Below, one piece after another: positions 43,232 through 52,036 of a stretch of 64,000 nucleotides of DNA (its first letter is position 1; every line of letters begins with the position of its first letter). The notes under the pieces were generated by a model, which saw only the letters and a list, made by a program, of their open reading frames with translations, was not told the DNA's origin and did not search any database. Both the position numbers and the translations under genes were made by a program. Source of the stretch: Flavobacterium sp. MDT1-60 (GTDB taxonomy: Bacteria; Bacteroidota; Bacteroidia; Flavobacteriales; Flavobacteriaceae); contig NZ_CP062159.1 of assembly GCF_014844035.1 (NCBI RefSeq), positions 1,054,001 through 1,118,000 on the forward strand. Direction: 5' to 3'.

Positions 43232-44107
43232 TTAATAAAGATCGTCAGTTCTTAAGTTTAGGAAACGTTGTGTTGCAAAATGCGTGCTTACCCAGGTAAT
43301 CAAAACTCCTAATCCGAAAACGGCTAATAATACCAATCCGATTAAGACTTTGTCTTCTAAAATTCCTAAACCAGGGAAATTAGTTTCTACATAAAGCAAT
43401 AGTGCAATCAAAGCTACAATCGCCAATCCGGCTCCTAACATTCCTAATTTTACACTACGCATTACAAATGGTTTACGAATAAACGATTTGGTTGCGCCTA
43501 CCATTTGCATGGTTTTGATGATAAAACGGTTAGAGTGAATGGATAAACGTAATGAACTGTTGATTAGTAAAACGGCTATTATCGCAAGGAAAGCACTGAT
43601 AATCAAAATCCACATACTTACTTTTTTGATATTGTCGTTTACCAGATTTACCAACTGTTTGTCGTAAACAATATCTTCAATCATCGTATTTTGACGTAAA
43701 CTGCTTTCAATTTTAGAAATGCTGTCTCTTTCAACATAATCCGCTTTTAAGTGGATGTCGTAGGAATTCAATAATGGATTTTCGCCCAAAAAGGTTAAGA
43801 AATCTTCTCCAATAATATCAGTATGTTCTTTAGCAGCTTTTTCTTTAGAAACGTAAGCATAAGATTTTGCGAAAGGTGCTCTTTTTAATTCAGCGTTGAA
43901 TGCTTTGATAACACTATCATTGGCTTCGTTTTTAAAGAAAACCGTCATGGCGATTTTTTCTTTAAAATCATTAGCCAGTTTTTTAGAATTGATAATGAAT
44001 AATCCCAGTACTCCTAAAAGGAATAATACCAGAAAAACACTTAATACAACCGAAAAATAAGAGGAAATTAACCTGCGCTTTTGAAATTTATCAAAGTTGG
44101 AACTCAT
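43232..44107 (-). CDS. ftsX: Cell-division ABC transporter permease FtsX
   Basis: 291 residues. One N-terminal helix (SYFSVVLSVFLVLFLLGVLGLFI), an extracellular domain, then three helices toward the C-terminus (WILIISAFLAIIAVLLINSSLRLSI, LGMLGAGLAIVALIALLLY, VLIGLVLLAVFGLGVLITW). The cytoplasmic stretch NRFIIKTMQMVGATKSFIRKPF near 190-212 is the FtsX hallmark. It works with FtsE to control wall hydrolases at the septum. First gene of the operon with DUF3098, uppP and truB; ftsE is not in this window. Confidence 0.93.
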   Translation of the reverse strand: MSSNFDKFQKRRLISSYFSVVLSVFLVLFLLGVLGLFIINSKKLANDFKEKIAMTVFFKNEANDSVIKAFNAELKRAPFAKSYAYVSKEKAAKEHTDIIGEDFLTFLGENPLLNSYDIHLKADYVERDSISKIESSLRQNTMIEDIVYDKQLVNLVNDNIKKVSMWILIISAFLAIIAVLLINSSLRLSIHSNRFIIKTMQMVGATKSFIRKPFVMRSVKLGMLGAGLAIVALIALLLYVETNFPGLGILEDKVLIGLVLLAVFGLGVLITWVSTHFATQRFLNLRTDDLY

Positions 44108-44226
44108 AGTATGCTTAAATTATGTGGTAAAAATAATAAAGAATTTCTTTATTTAAAGTTAATAACGATCAAAGTTTTAACTTTTGTTCCATAAATATAC
44201 GATTAGATATTGAATAAAAAGTTGAT

Positions 44227-44441
44227 TTAACCGCAAAGTACGCTAAGTTTTACACAAGGTACGCAAAGCTTTATCGATTTAATCTCGGCAAAGTCGCAAA
44301 ATTTATTTTTTTGCGTGGTTTGTTTGTACGTGTCCCACGGTTGAAACCGCGGACTATGTTTTTAATACTATTTTCTAAAAATAATAACCGTAAAGTTCAT
44401 AAAGCTTTATGTCGATTTAGCTTTGCGAACTTTGCGGTTAA
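44227..44441. repeat. MITE-like inverted-repeat element ending at the TonB receptor stop
   Basis: TTAACCGCAAAGTACGC (44227-44243) pairs with GCGAACTTTGCGGTTAA (44425-44441) with one mismatch, and the inner words ACGCAAAGCTTTATCGATTT and AAAGCTTTATGTCGATTTAG are also related. The centre holds CCACGGTTGAAACCGCGG (44335-44352), found inverted at 52665-52682. No gene is seen in 44108-44442. Confidence 0.7.
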
Positions 44442-44442
44442 A

Positions 44443-46995
44443 TCATTTCGTTTCCCAAACCAATGATAAATAATACAATCCCCCAATTGACGGGCCACCT
44501 AGCATTGAAGTATAGGTTTTATTTAAAACATTAGTTCCTCCCAATTTTGCCGAAATTCCCTTTTTGAAATTGTAATTTACCTGTGCATCCATGGTCCAAT
44601 ATGCCGGAACCGTTCCGCTTACTAAAAAAGAAACATAATCGAAATTGTTTTGATAGCGCGCGGTTACACTTGCGCCAAGATTTTGCCAGATATTATTGGC
44701 AAGTAAAGTTCCGTTCACATTAAATTCGGGTGTATTGAAACCATCTTCCAATCCATCTTTGTCATCTGTTCTGTCAAGTTTAGTATACGTGACGTTTGTC
44801 AAACCTGTAAAAGTCTGATTGAAACGATATCTTAAACCTAAACTACCTCCATAATTGTAAATTTTACTTTTCGAATTTGTCCATAAACGATAACGATTCT
44901 GCGTGTTTTTAGAATATAAAGCAGTCGGAATTAAATTAGGATCGGTTGTATTCGGAATACTGGCTTCAACCTGAGCGATGAAATTTTTATAGGAGTTGTA
45001 ATAAAAATCGACATCAATAAAGAGATTTTTGTTTAAAGCCATCCCTCTAAAACCAAACTCAAAAGATTTTACAAATTCAGGCTCTAAATAAGTATATGGA
45101 TTTTTCTGAATCGTATTTTTATTCTTTTCAAGGGCCTGCGCCTGTGTTAAGCCATTTGTGTTTACATCGCTGTTGACCTGCGCCTGAAATTTATCTATTG
45201 AAGTTTTGGTGTATGAATTCTCAAAGATTCCGTCGGACATAATTCTTAAACCGCCAACACGTTTTACGCCTCCTGAATTTACATTCGAAAATCCTTCAAA
45301 AATACCAGGGAAACGATACCCGGTTTGATATGATGTTCTAAAACTGATGGTTTCTTTTGGAGAATAAACTACCGTAAATTGAGGCGTAAATTTAGCATCA
45401 AAATAATCGGCTTTGTCAACTCTTAAAGTCGCGCCTAAAATTAATTTCTCCTGAAATAAATTTTTAGTCAATTGTGTAAATCCGCCCATTTTTTGATACG
45501 TCAGGTTTTCAGAACTGCTTACCGGATTAATAAAATAATTTCCGTCAGGAACAATTATGTAATTTCTATAATCGAAACCACTTAATAATTTAGCGTCTAT
45601 TTTTTCGAAGAAAGAAGCAAAAGCTTTATCCCAATTAATCAAACCTTCGCCATGAACCAAAGTTGATTTTACGCGAAGTGCTGCACCAATATCCCAATTG
45701 TTGATGTCGATTAATTCGTTTTTTTTGTTTTCATAAATTTCCGTTCTCGGGATAAATCTTCCCTGATCAGATGAAGTTCTGGACATTCTGTGTGCATCAG
45801 CAACTGTTGCGCCTCCGGTAATCGCATTTTTATAAGCTGTTGAATAATCGGCAAACCATTTATCGTCCGATTTAAAAGCGCGATCCATGTTTTCGGCCAA
45901 TGAACGCATATTATAAGAGTCTCCTGTATTTTCGGTTGTGGCATACGCTTTTACCTGAAAAATAGGTGTATGGTAATCAACAGTAAATTGATTTAAAGTA
46001 TAATTGTTTAATCGAAATCGGTTTGAACGTTGATAAATCGTATTAATTAAAGCGGTTTTGTAAGTTGCCGAAAGTTCATTTCCTTTTTTAGGACGAAAAT
46101 AAAATCCAAGATCTGCTTTATAATTTTTGATTTCATAATCTGAAATATCAGTTTCACGATATCCCGTTCTGGCAACTACATAATTTTTACCGTTTAAATT
46201 TAATGTTTTTCTATTTGCTGATTCATTTCCGTAACCGTTTACTTCATCGTAAGCCGGATTATCAGTGCCAAATAAATTGGTTGAAGCATTGGCGTTTGGA
46301 GCCAAATCTGTTCGATCGTCAGCAACCCAATCTGTTCCGCCTGTCGACGAAGCATTTATTTTGAAGGCAATTTTTTCATTAAATGTTTTGGCAAATCTCA
46401 AATTAAATTGCGAATATACTTTCGGTGAAAACCGATCAATATTGCCAACATGATTTATACCAGTTAATTGCTGAATGCTGATGCCTTGATATTCAAATGG
46501 ATTTTTAGTCTGAATATTCGCGAGACCATTAATTGCATTCATGCCATACAAAGCTGCTGCCGTTCCCGGAATAATTTCGATTTTATCAATATCAAGGTCG
46601 TTTGCTCCTAAAGCATTTGCAATTGGCGCCCCCAAATGTGGTGCCTGATTATCGATTCCGTCAACCAATTGGGCAAATCTAACGTTCGTTGAATTGGCAA
46701 AACCTCTCGTATTGATGACTTTAAAGCCCAAACTCGGTGTAATAATCTGAACTCCTTTTACATTTTCGAGTGCTTCATAAATGCTTGGCGATCCCATTTT
46801 TTTGGCTTCCGCCGATTTCAATTGCTCGATACTTATAGGAGAACTCATGATATTTTCAGAACGACGGGAAGCGGTAATGACAACTTCGTGTAAATCTTCT
46901 TTTTTGATGCTATCCTGAGCGGTTTTTGATTTTTCTGTTTGAGAAAAACTTTTCAGGCTTATAAAAAATAGAAATAGATATATTTTTAATTTCAT
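44443..46995 (-). CDS. TonB-dependent outer-membrane receptor
   Basis: 850 residues. A signal peptide (MKLKIYLFLFFISLKSFSQ) is followed by a TonB box-like segment (EDLHEVVITASRR near 34-46) and the plug domain: SIYEALENVKGVQIITPSLG, NTRGFANSTNVRFAQLVDGI, EIIPGTAAALYGMNAINGLA. The rest is a 22-strand barrel ending at LSLVWETK. There is no N-terminal CarboxypepD_reg domain and no SusD neighbour, so it is not a polysaccharide receptor; it more likely takes up a metal chelate. The divergent-side neighbour on the same strand is a ModE-type regulator, which suggests molybdate or another oxyanion, but that is inference. Confidence 0.9.
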   Translation of the reverse strand: MKLKIYLFLFFISLKSFSQTEKSKTAQDSIKKEDLHEVVITASRRSENIMSSPISIEQLKSAEAKKMGSPSIYEALENVKGVQIITPSLGFKVINTRGFANSTNVRFAQLVDGIDNQAPHLGAPIANALGANDLDIDKIEIIPGTAAALYGMNAINGLANIQTKNPFEYQGISIQQLTGINHVGNIDRFSPKVYSQFNLRFAKTFNEKIAFKINASSTGGTDWVADDRTDLAPNANASTNLFGTDNPAYDEVNGYGNESANRKTLNLNGKNYVVARTGYRETDISDYEIKNYKADLGFYFRPKKGNELSATYKTALINTIYQRSNRFRLNNYTLNQFTVDYHTPIFQVKAYATTENTGDSYNMRSLAENMDRAFKSDDKWFADYSTAYKNAITGGATVADAHRMSRTSSDQGRFIPRTEIYENKKNELIDINNWDIGAALRVKSTLVHGEGLINWDKAFASFFEKIDAKLLSGFDYRNYIIVPDGNYFINPVSSSENLTYQKMGGFTQLTKNLFQEKLILGATLRVDKADYFDAKFTPQFTVVYSPKETISFRTSYQTGYRFPGIFEGFSNVNSGGVKRVGGLRIMSDGIFENSYTKTSIDKFQAQVNSDVNTNGLTQAQALEKNKNTIQKNPYTYLEPEFVKSFEFGFRGMALNKNLFIDVDFYYNSYKNFIAQVEASIPNTTDPNLIPTALYSKNTQNRYRLWTNSKSKIYNYGGSLGLRYRFNQTFTGLTNVTYTKLDRTDDKDGLEDGFNTPEFNVNGTLLANNIWQNLGASVTARYQNNFDYVSFLVSGTVPAYWTMDAQVNYNFKKGISAKLGGTNVLNKTYTSMLGGPSIGGLYYLSLVWETK

Positions 46996-47011
46996 AATCT
47001 TGGTTTGGTTG

Positions 47012-47037
47012 TCAGTATGTTTTAAAATGAATACTGA
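47012..47037. promoter_or_regulatory. Candidate operator upstream of the TonB receptor
   Basis: Inverted repeat TCAGTAT-N12-ATACTGA, 17-42 nt before the receptor start codon. Size and position suit a dimeric repressor such as the adjacent ModE-type protein. Confidence 0.45.
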
Positions 47038-47093
47038 TGGTCAGAAAAAATGGTTTTGGTTATTTTGTTTTTTTAAAATGAAATTAATGTGAT

Positions 47094-47441
47094 TTAAAAT
47101 TTTAGATTTTGGGTTTCTTTTAAAGCAAAATCTTTAATGCGTTTTTCGATTTCATAAAAAACAGCAATTGCTTTTTCTCCCGCTTCAGTCAGTTTTGCAC
47201 CGCCCCCGCCTTTTCCCCCAAGCAATTTTTCCACCAAAGGACTTTCGGCACGCTGGTTCATTTCTTCTACTAATTGCCAGGCCTGACGATATGCCATTTT
47301 CATTTCTTTTGCTGCATTGGTAATAGAACCCGTTTTTCGAATATTTTCAAGCAGCCAGATTTTTCCAATTCCTAAAAAGGCGCCTTCAGTTTCTTCAATC
47401 CAAACCCGAACTTCAACTTTGTATTTTTTGCTGTCAGCCAT
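47094..47441 (-). CDS. ModE-type winged-helix regulator (N-terminal domain only)
   Basis: 115 residues from ATG 47441 (MADSKKYKVEVRVWIEE); the frame to 47465 has an alternative start 8 codons earlier. The ModE/LysR-like winged helix is clear: AFLGIGKIWLLENIRKTGSI, TNAAKEMKMAYRQAWQLVEEMN (recognition helix) and LLGGKGGGGAKLTEAGEKAI. The TOBE/Mop molybdate-binding domains of E. coli ModE are absent, so ligand sensing, if any, is by another route or partner. It is upstream of the TonB receptor on the same strand, with ~100 nt between, and may control it. Confidence 0.85.
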   Translation of the reverse strand: MADSKKYKVEVRVWIEETEGAFLGIGKIWLLENIRKTGSITNAAKEMKMAYRQAWQLVEEMNQRAESPLVEKLLGGKGGGGAKLTEAGEKAIAVFYEIEKRIKDFALKETQNLKF

Positions 47442-47514
47442 TTTACTTTTTTTAATGCTATTCAAAAATAATTCTTTTTTGATTAATAACTCTTTCGCTG
47501 GCCTTCGTTTAAAA

Positions 47515-47545
47515 TGGACTGAAGTCCAGCCCTACAATATGGTTC
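47515..47545. repeat. GGACTGAAGTCCAG palindromic repeat
   Basis: GGACTGAAGTCC near 47516-47527 is shared, as CTGGACTTCAGTCCGG, with the spacer near 24317-24332. Confidence 0.5.
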
Positions 47546-47636
47546 GTTCCTTTTGAACTTTAATAAAAATCATCAGATGATTATATTGTTTCAAAAGGTT
47601 TAGCTAAAGATTATTTTTCTAAGTATTATAATTCAA

Positions 47637-47673
47637 AAATACGTATTTTTACTTAATTACAAATACGTATTTT
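47637..47673. promoter_or_regulatory. Twin AAATACGTATTT palindromes between the ModE-type gene and leuS
   Basis: Two copies of the perfect palindrome AAATACGTATTT, centred near 47642 and 47666, 24 bp apart, i.e. about two helical turns. They lie ~200 nt upstream of the regulator start and ~30-60 nt upstream of the leuS promoter, so they could be an operator for either. Confidence 0.5.
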
Positions 47674-47703
47674 GTTATTTTATTTGTTTGTCAGCGAAAT
47701 AGC

Positions 47704-47734
47704 TTTGGTACAAAGCACAATAAATGTAAATTTG
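47704..47734 (+). promoter_or_regulatory. Promoter of leuS
   Basis: TTTG at 47704-47707, a 19-nt spacer, then TAAATTTG at 47727-47734. This is an exact match to the Bacteroidetes TTTG-N19-TAnnTTTG consensus, 66 nt before the leuS start codon. Confidence 0.8.
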
Positions 47735-47800
47735 CGCTCTAAATTAGGTGACAAAACCTTTGAACCTTTGTCACTCTGAACCTTTGAACCTTAAAGAAGA

Positions 47801-50668
47801 ATGAAATACAATCCAAACGAAATCGAAGAAAAATGGCAAAAATATTGGGCTGAAAACCAAACTTTTGCTGCAAGTAATAATTCTGAAAAACCAAAGCATT
47901 ATGTCTTAGACATGTTTCCTTATCCATCAGGAGCAGGATTACACGTTGGGCATCCGCTGGGGTATATTGCTTCAGATGTTTATTCTCGTTTCAAAAGACA
48001 TCAGGGTTTCAATGTTTTGCACCCAATGGGATATGACAGTTTTGGATTGCCTGCGGAACAATATGCGATTCAGACTGGACAGCGTCCGGAAGATACAACG
48101 CGCGTAAATATTGACGGTGGAGTTGATAAAGAAGGAAAACAAATTGCCGGATACAGAAAACAATTAGATAAAATCGGGTTTTCATTTGACTGGAGCCGCG
48201 AAGTGCGTACTTCAAATCCTGATTATTACAAACATACACAATGGATTTTTATCCAATTATTCAATTCATGGTATTGCAGAAAACAAGGAAAAGCTTATGA
48301 TATTGCTGAACTTGTAAAAGTTTTTGAAGAAGAAGGAAATAAATTGGTTGAAGCAGTTTGCGATGATAACGTTGCGATTTTTACTGCAGCAGAATGGAAT
48401 TCGTATTCTGAAGATCAAAAAGAAAAAATCCTTTTGCAATACAGAATGACGTATTTAGCAGAAACAGAAGTAAACTGGTGTCCTGGTTTAGGAACTGTTT
48501 TAGCAAATGACGAAATCGTAAATGGAGTTTCTGAACGTGGAGGATATCCTGTAATCCGTAAAAAAATGACCCAATGGAGCATGCGAATTTCTGCTTATGC
48601 AGAGCGTTTGTTGCAAGGTTTAAATAATATAGACTGGAGTGAATCTATAAAAGAATCACAAAGAAACTGGATTGGGAAATCAGTTGGTGCGATGGTTTCT
48701 TTCAACGTGAAAAATCATGATGAAGTAATCGATGTCTTCACAACTCGTCCTGATACTATTTTTGGAGTTACATTTATGACTTTGGCTCCCGAACATGATT
48801 TGGTTGGTAAAATTACAACTCTGGAACAAAAAGCAACTGTTGAAGCGTATATCGAAAAAACGGCAAAACGTTCAGAGCGTGAGCGTATGGCTGATGTGAA
48901 AACCATTTCTGGAGTATTTACAGGAGCTTATGCAGAACATCCTTTTACGAAAGAAGCAATTCCGGTTTGGATTGGAGATTACGTTTTGGCAGGTTACGGA
49001 ACGGGTGCTGTAATGGCGGTTCCTTGTGGAGACGAGAGAGATTACGCTTTTGCGAATTTCTTTAATGGTCAAAACGGAATGGCGGAAATCAAAAATATTT
49101 TTGCAAATGTTGATATTTCTGAAGCGGCATACGGTTCAAAAGACAATGTTGTAATCGCCAATTCTGATTTCTTAAACGGATTAAATTACAAAGAAGCAAC
49201 TCAGGCTGTAATTACAGCTTTAGAAAAAATAGGACAAGGAAGCGGAAAAACAAATTACCGTTTGCGTGATGCTGTTTTCTCTCGCCAGCGTTATTGGGGA
49301 GAGCCTTTTCCTGTTTATTATGTAAACGGATTGCCAAAAATGATTGATGCACAGCATTTGCCAATCATTTTGCCTGAAGTTGAGAAGTATTTACCAACCG
49401 AAGATGGTTTGCCTCCGTTAGGAAATGCAGCTGTTTGGGCTTGGGATTCAAAAAACAATAAAGTTGTCAATACAGATTTAGTAGACAATGTGACGATTTT
49501 TCCTTTAGAATTGAACACTATGCCTGGTTGGGCGGGAAGTTCATGGTATTGGATGCGTTATATGGATGCACATAATGAGGACAAATTTGCTTCCGCGGAA
49601 GCATTAAAATATTGGGAAAGTGTGGATTTATACATTGGAGGAAGCGAGCATGCAACCGGACATTTATTGTATTCTCGTTTCTGGAATAAATTCTTAAAAG
49701 ACAAAGGTTTTGCACCGACTGAAGAACCATTCAAAAAACTGATTAATCAGGGAATGATTTTGGGAACTAGTGCTTTTGTTTATAGAATTGAAGGAACAAA
49801 TAGTTTTGTTTCTAAAAATAAAATTGGAGATCATAAAGTACAGCCAATTCATGCTGATGTTTCAATGGTTAATTCTTCTGATGAATTAGATGTCGAAAAA
49901 TTCAAAGCCTGGAGAGAAGATTATGCTGATGCGGAATTTATTACAGATGATAACGGAAAATACATTGTAGGCCGTGAAGTCGAAAAAATGTCGAAATCAA
50001 AATATAATGTTGTAACTCCGGATGATATTTGTGCTGAATATGGTGCTGATACATTGCGTTTGTACGAAATGTTTTTAGGTCCGTTAGAACAGGCAAAACC
50101 TTGGAATACGGCTGGAATTTCCGGAGTATTTGGTTTCTTGAAAAAACTTTGGCGTTTGTATATCGATGAGAATAATGGTTTAATCGTAAACAATGACGAA
50201 GCAACTAAAGACAACTTAAAATCATTACATAAAACCATCAAAAAAGTAGCGGAAGATATCGAGAATTTCTCTTTCAACACTTCAGTTTCTCAGTTTATGA
50301 TTTGTGTGAACGAATTGTCATCTCAAAATTGTCATTCAAGAGCGATTTTAGAGCCATTAGCAATTTTGGTTTCGCCATATGCACCACATATTGCTGAAGA
50401 ATTATGGGCACAATTGGGTCATACAACTTCAATTGCAACAGTTGATTTCCCTGTTTTTGATGCGAAACATTTAGTAGAAAGCAGTAAAGAATATCCAGTT
50501 TCTTTCAACGGAAAAATGCGTTTCACTATCGAATTGCCTTTGGATTTAACCGCAGCGCAAATCGAAGAAATCATTATGAAAGACGAAAGAACATTAAAAC
50601 AATTAGATGGTAAAACACCAAATAAAGTGATTATTGTTCCTGGGAAGATCATCAATTTGGTTGGATAA
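47801..50668 (+). CDS. leuS: Leucyl-tRNA synthetase
   Basis: 955 residues, class I. The HIGH motif is HVGHPLGYIASDVYSR near 48-63 after PYPSGAGL. The editing (CP1) domain spans roughly 235-430 (TTRPDTIFGVTFMTLAPEHD and GTGAVMAVPCGDERDYAF are its motifs). KMSKSK is in EKMSKSKYNVVTP near 729. The anticodon-binding part and C-terminal domain follow. It charges tRNA-Leu. A near-perfect promoter is 66 nt upstream; a palindromic terminator follows. Confidence 0.97.
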   Translation: MKYNPNEIEEKWQKYWAENQTFAASNNSEKPKHYVLDMFPYPSGAGLHVGHPLGYIASDVYSRFKRHQGFNVLHPMGYDSFGLPAEQYAIQTGQRPEDTTRVNIDGGVDKEGKQIAGYRKQLDKIGFSFDWSREVRTSNPDYYKHTQWIFIQLFNSWYCRKQGKAYDIAELVKVFEEEGNKLVEAVCDDNVAIFTAAEWNSYSEDQKEKILLQYRMTYLAETEVNWCPGLGTVLANDEIVNGVSERGGYPVIRKKMTQWSMRISAYAERLLQGLNNIDWSESIKESQRNWIGKSVGAMVSFNVKNHDEVIDVFTTRPDTIFGVTFMTLAPEHDLVGKITTLEQKATVEAYIEKTAKRSERERMADVKTISGVFTGAYAEHPFTKEAIPVWIGDYVLAGYGTGAVMAVPCGDERDYAFANFFNGQNGMAEIKNIFANVDISEAAYGSKDNVVIANSDFLNGLNYKEATQAVITALEKIGQGSGKTNYRLRDAVFSRQRYWGEPFPVYYVNGLPKMIDAQHLPIILPEVEKYLPTEDGLPPLGNAAVWAWDSKNNKVVNTDLVDNVTIFPLELNTMPGWAGSSWYWMRYMDAHNEDKFASAEALKYWESVDLYIGGSEHATGHLLYSRFWNKFLKDKGFAPTEEPFKKLINQGMILGTSAFVYRIEGTNSFVSKNKIGDHKVQPIHADVSMVNSSDELDVEKFKAWREDYADAEFITDDNGKYIVGREVEKMSKSKYNVVTPDDICAEYGADTLRLYEMFLGPLEQAKPWNTAGISGVFGFLKKLWRLYIDENNGLIVNNDEATKDNLKSLHKTIKKVAEDIENFSFNTSVSQFMICVNELSSQNCHSRAILEPLAILVSPYAPHIAEELWAQLGHTTSIATVDFPVFDAKHLVESSKEYPVSFNGKMRFTIELPLDLTAAQIEEIIMKDERTLKQLDGKTPNKVIIVPGKIINLVG

Positions 50669-50679
50669 ACAAATAAATT

Positions 50680-50965
50680 TCAAATATTAAAAATTCCAAA
50701 TTCCAAATTCCAAATTCCAAATTCCAATTTTACGATTGGGGTTTGGGATTTTTTTTGCGTCTATTTTTTGTCACGGCTCAAGCGATAGCGACAGACGAAG
50801 TAAATTTGTGGCTAAAAAAAAACATCCTCAATTGGAATTTGGAATTTTCATATTTGGAATTTAATTTAAAATTAGGATGTCATTTTGGCATTTTAGAAAA
50901 ATGGTTCGTAAATTGTAGAATATTAAAAAAGCATATTCTAAAAACAATTTAAAAAATATAAAAAC
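50680..50965. repeat. Repeat-rich spacer after leuS
   Basis: Contains tandem ATTCCAAATTCCAA words (50692-50728), the inverted GTCACGGCTCAAGCGATAGCGACAGACGAAGT element (50770-50801; compare 21547), and ATTGGAATTTGGAATTTT (50833-50850). An open frame crosses it but is made only of repeat words. No gene is supported. Confidence 0.6.
50717..50746 (+). terminator. Terminator of leuS
   Basis: CCAAATTCCAAT pairs with ATTGGGGTTTGG (two G-T pairs), then GATTTTTTTT. Confidence 0.75.
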
Positions 50966-51652
50966 ATGGGAAGTGGATATTTAATTATTGCCGGAGCAAT
51001 TATGTTGTTCAGTTGGCTCGTGAGTTCAAAGTTAAAGAGCAAGTTTGAGTTATATTCTAAACTGCAATTAAGAAACGGAATGAGTGGTGCCGAAATTGCT
51101 GAAAAAATGCTAGCAGATAACGGAATTAGAGATGTTCGTGTAATCTCGACTCCGGGTCAGTTAACAGATCACTACAATCCGTCAGATAAAACAGTTAATT
51201 TAAGTGAGGCGGTTTACAATCATCGCAACGCTGCTGCTGCTGCAGTTGCAGCGCACGAGTGTGGCCACGCAGTTCAACATTCGATAGGATATGAATGGCT
51301 AACAATGCGTTCTAAGTTAGTACCGATTGTTAGTGTAGCATCTAATTATGTACAATGGATTTTGTTAGCAGGAATCTTAATGATGAGGGCTTTCCCGCAA
51401 TTGTTATTAATCGGAATAATCATTTTTGCTGCAACAACATTATTTACAATCATTACTTTGCCTGTAGAATATGATGCAAGCAACAGAGCATTGGCCTGGT
51501 TGGAAAATAAGCACATGCTGACACAAGAAGAGCAGGCGGGAGCAAAAGATGCCTTAAAATGGGCCGCAAGAACTTATGTAGTAGCGGCAATTGGTTCTAT
51601 TGCGACGTTACTGTACTATATTTCGATTTATTCAGGGAACAGGAGAAACTAA
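50966..51652 (+). CDS. Neutral zinc metallopeptidase, membrane (YugP-like)
   Basis: 228 residues. One N-terminal helix (YLIIAGAIMLFSWLVSS), then the zinc motif AAHECGHAVQHS near 93-104 (HExxH), and further helices near 115-170 (YVQWILLAGILMM, LLLIGIIIFAATTLFTIITLP) and at the end. EYDASNRALAWLE near 172-184 supplies the later conserved Glu/Asp. This is the Zn_peptidase_2 (DUF) family typified by YugP, which has unknown physiological substrates. It stands alone and ends at a strong terminator. Confidence 0.9.
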   Translation: MGSGYLIIAGAIMLFSWLVSSKLKSKFELYSKLQLRNGMSGAEIAEKMLADNGIRDVRVISTPGQLTDHYNPSDKTVNLSEAVYNHRNAAAAAVAAHECGHAVQHSIGYEWLTMRSKLVPIVSVASNYVQWILLAGILMMRAFPQLLLIGIIIFAATTLFTIITLPVEYDASNRALAWLENKHMLTQEEQAGAKDALKWAARTYVVAAIGSIATLLYYISIYSGNRRN

Positions 51653-51685
51653 TTTGATAATTAGTCAATTAGAAAATTTTACGGT

Positions 51686-51719
51686 AAACCCCGACAGATT
51701 TTGAAATCTGTCGGGGTTT
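51686..51719. terminator. Strong bidirectional hairpin after the zinc peptidase gene
   Basis: Perfect 15-bp stem AAACCCCGACAGATT / AATCTGTCGGGGTTT with loop TTGA, then G-TTTTTATTT. Same family as the hairpins at 24017 and 24269. Confidence 0.85.
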
Positions 51720-51723
51720 GTTT

Positions 51724-52002
51724 TTATTTAGCTTCATTTAATTTTAAGAGAATAAAAAGTAAAACCCAAAGTCCTGCAAGCGTGAAAATAGAATATAAAT
51801 ATTGTTTTTCTTCAGATTTATATAATTTGTAAAAAAGGGCAATGGTATAAATTATACTTATTGGAATTGCGAGAAGAAATAAAACAGCACCCATTCCAGG
51901 AGCACACGGACCGCCTGGGTCAATTTCAGCATAAATGAAAGTGATTATGAAATACACTGTAAAAAAGAATATCGTTTTGTATTCAGATCTAATATTTATC
52001 AT
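51724..52002 (-). CDS. Small membrane protein, hypothetical
   Basis: 92 residues with about three helices: IFFFTVYFIITFIYAEI near 11-27, MGAVLFLLAIPISIIYTIALFY near 37-58, and YLYSIFTLAGLWVLLFILL near 68-86. A GGPCAP segment links the first two. No family recognised. It lies 34 nt downstream of the Lrp-type gene on the same strand and could be cotranscribed with it. Confidence 0.6.
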   Translation of the reverse strand: MINIRSEYKTIFFFTVYFIITFIYAEIDPGGPCAPGMGAVLFLLAIPISIIYTIALFYKLYKSEEKQYLYSIFTLAGLWVLLFILLKLNEAK

Positions 52003-52036
52003 GCAGTTTTAATTATCTAATTGACACATTATCTCA

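Noticed and set aside
50743..50952. A 69-residue plus-strand ORF after leuS
   Set aside because: It is built of repeat words (terminator, TTCGTC-type element, ATTCCAAATTCC) and has no protein-like conservation visible.
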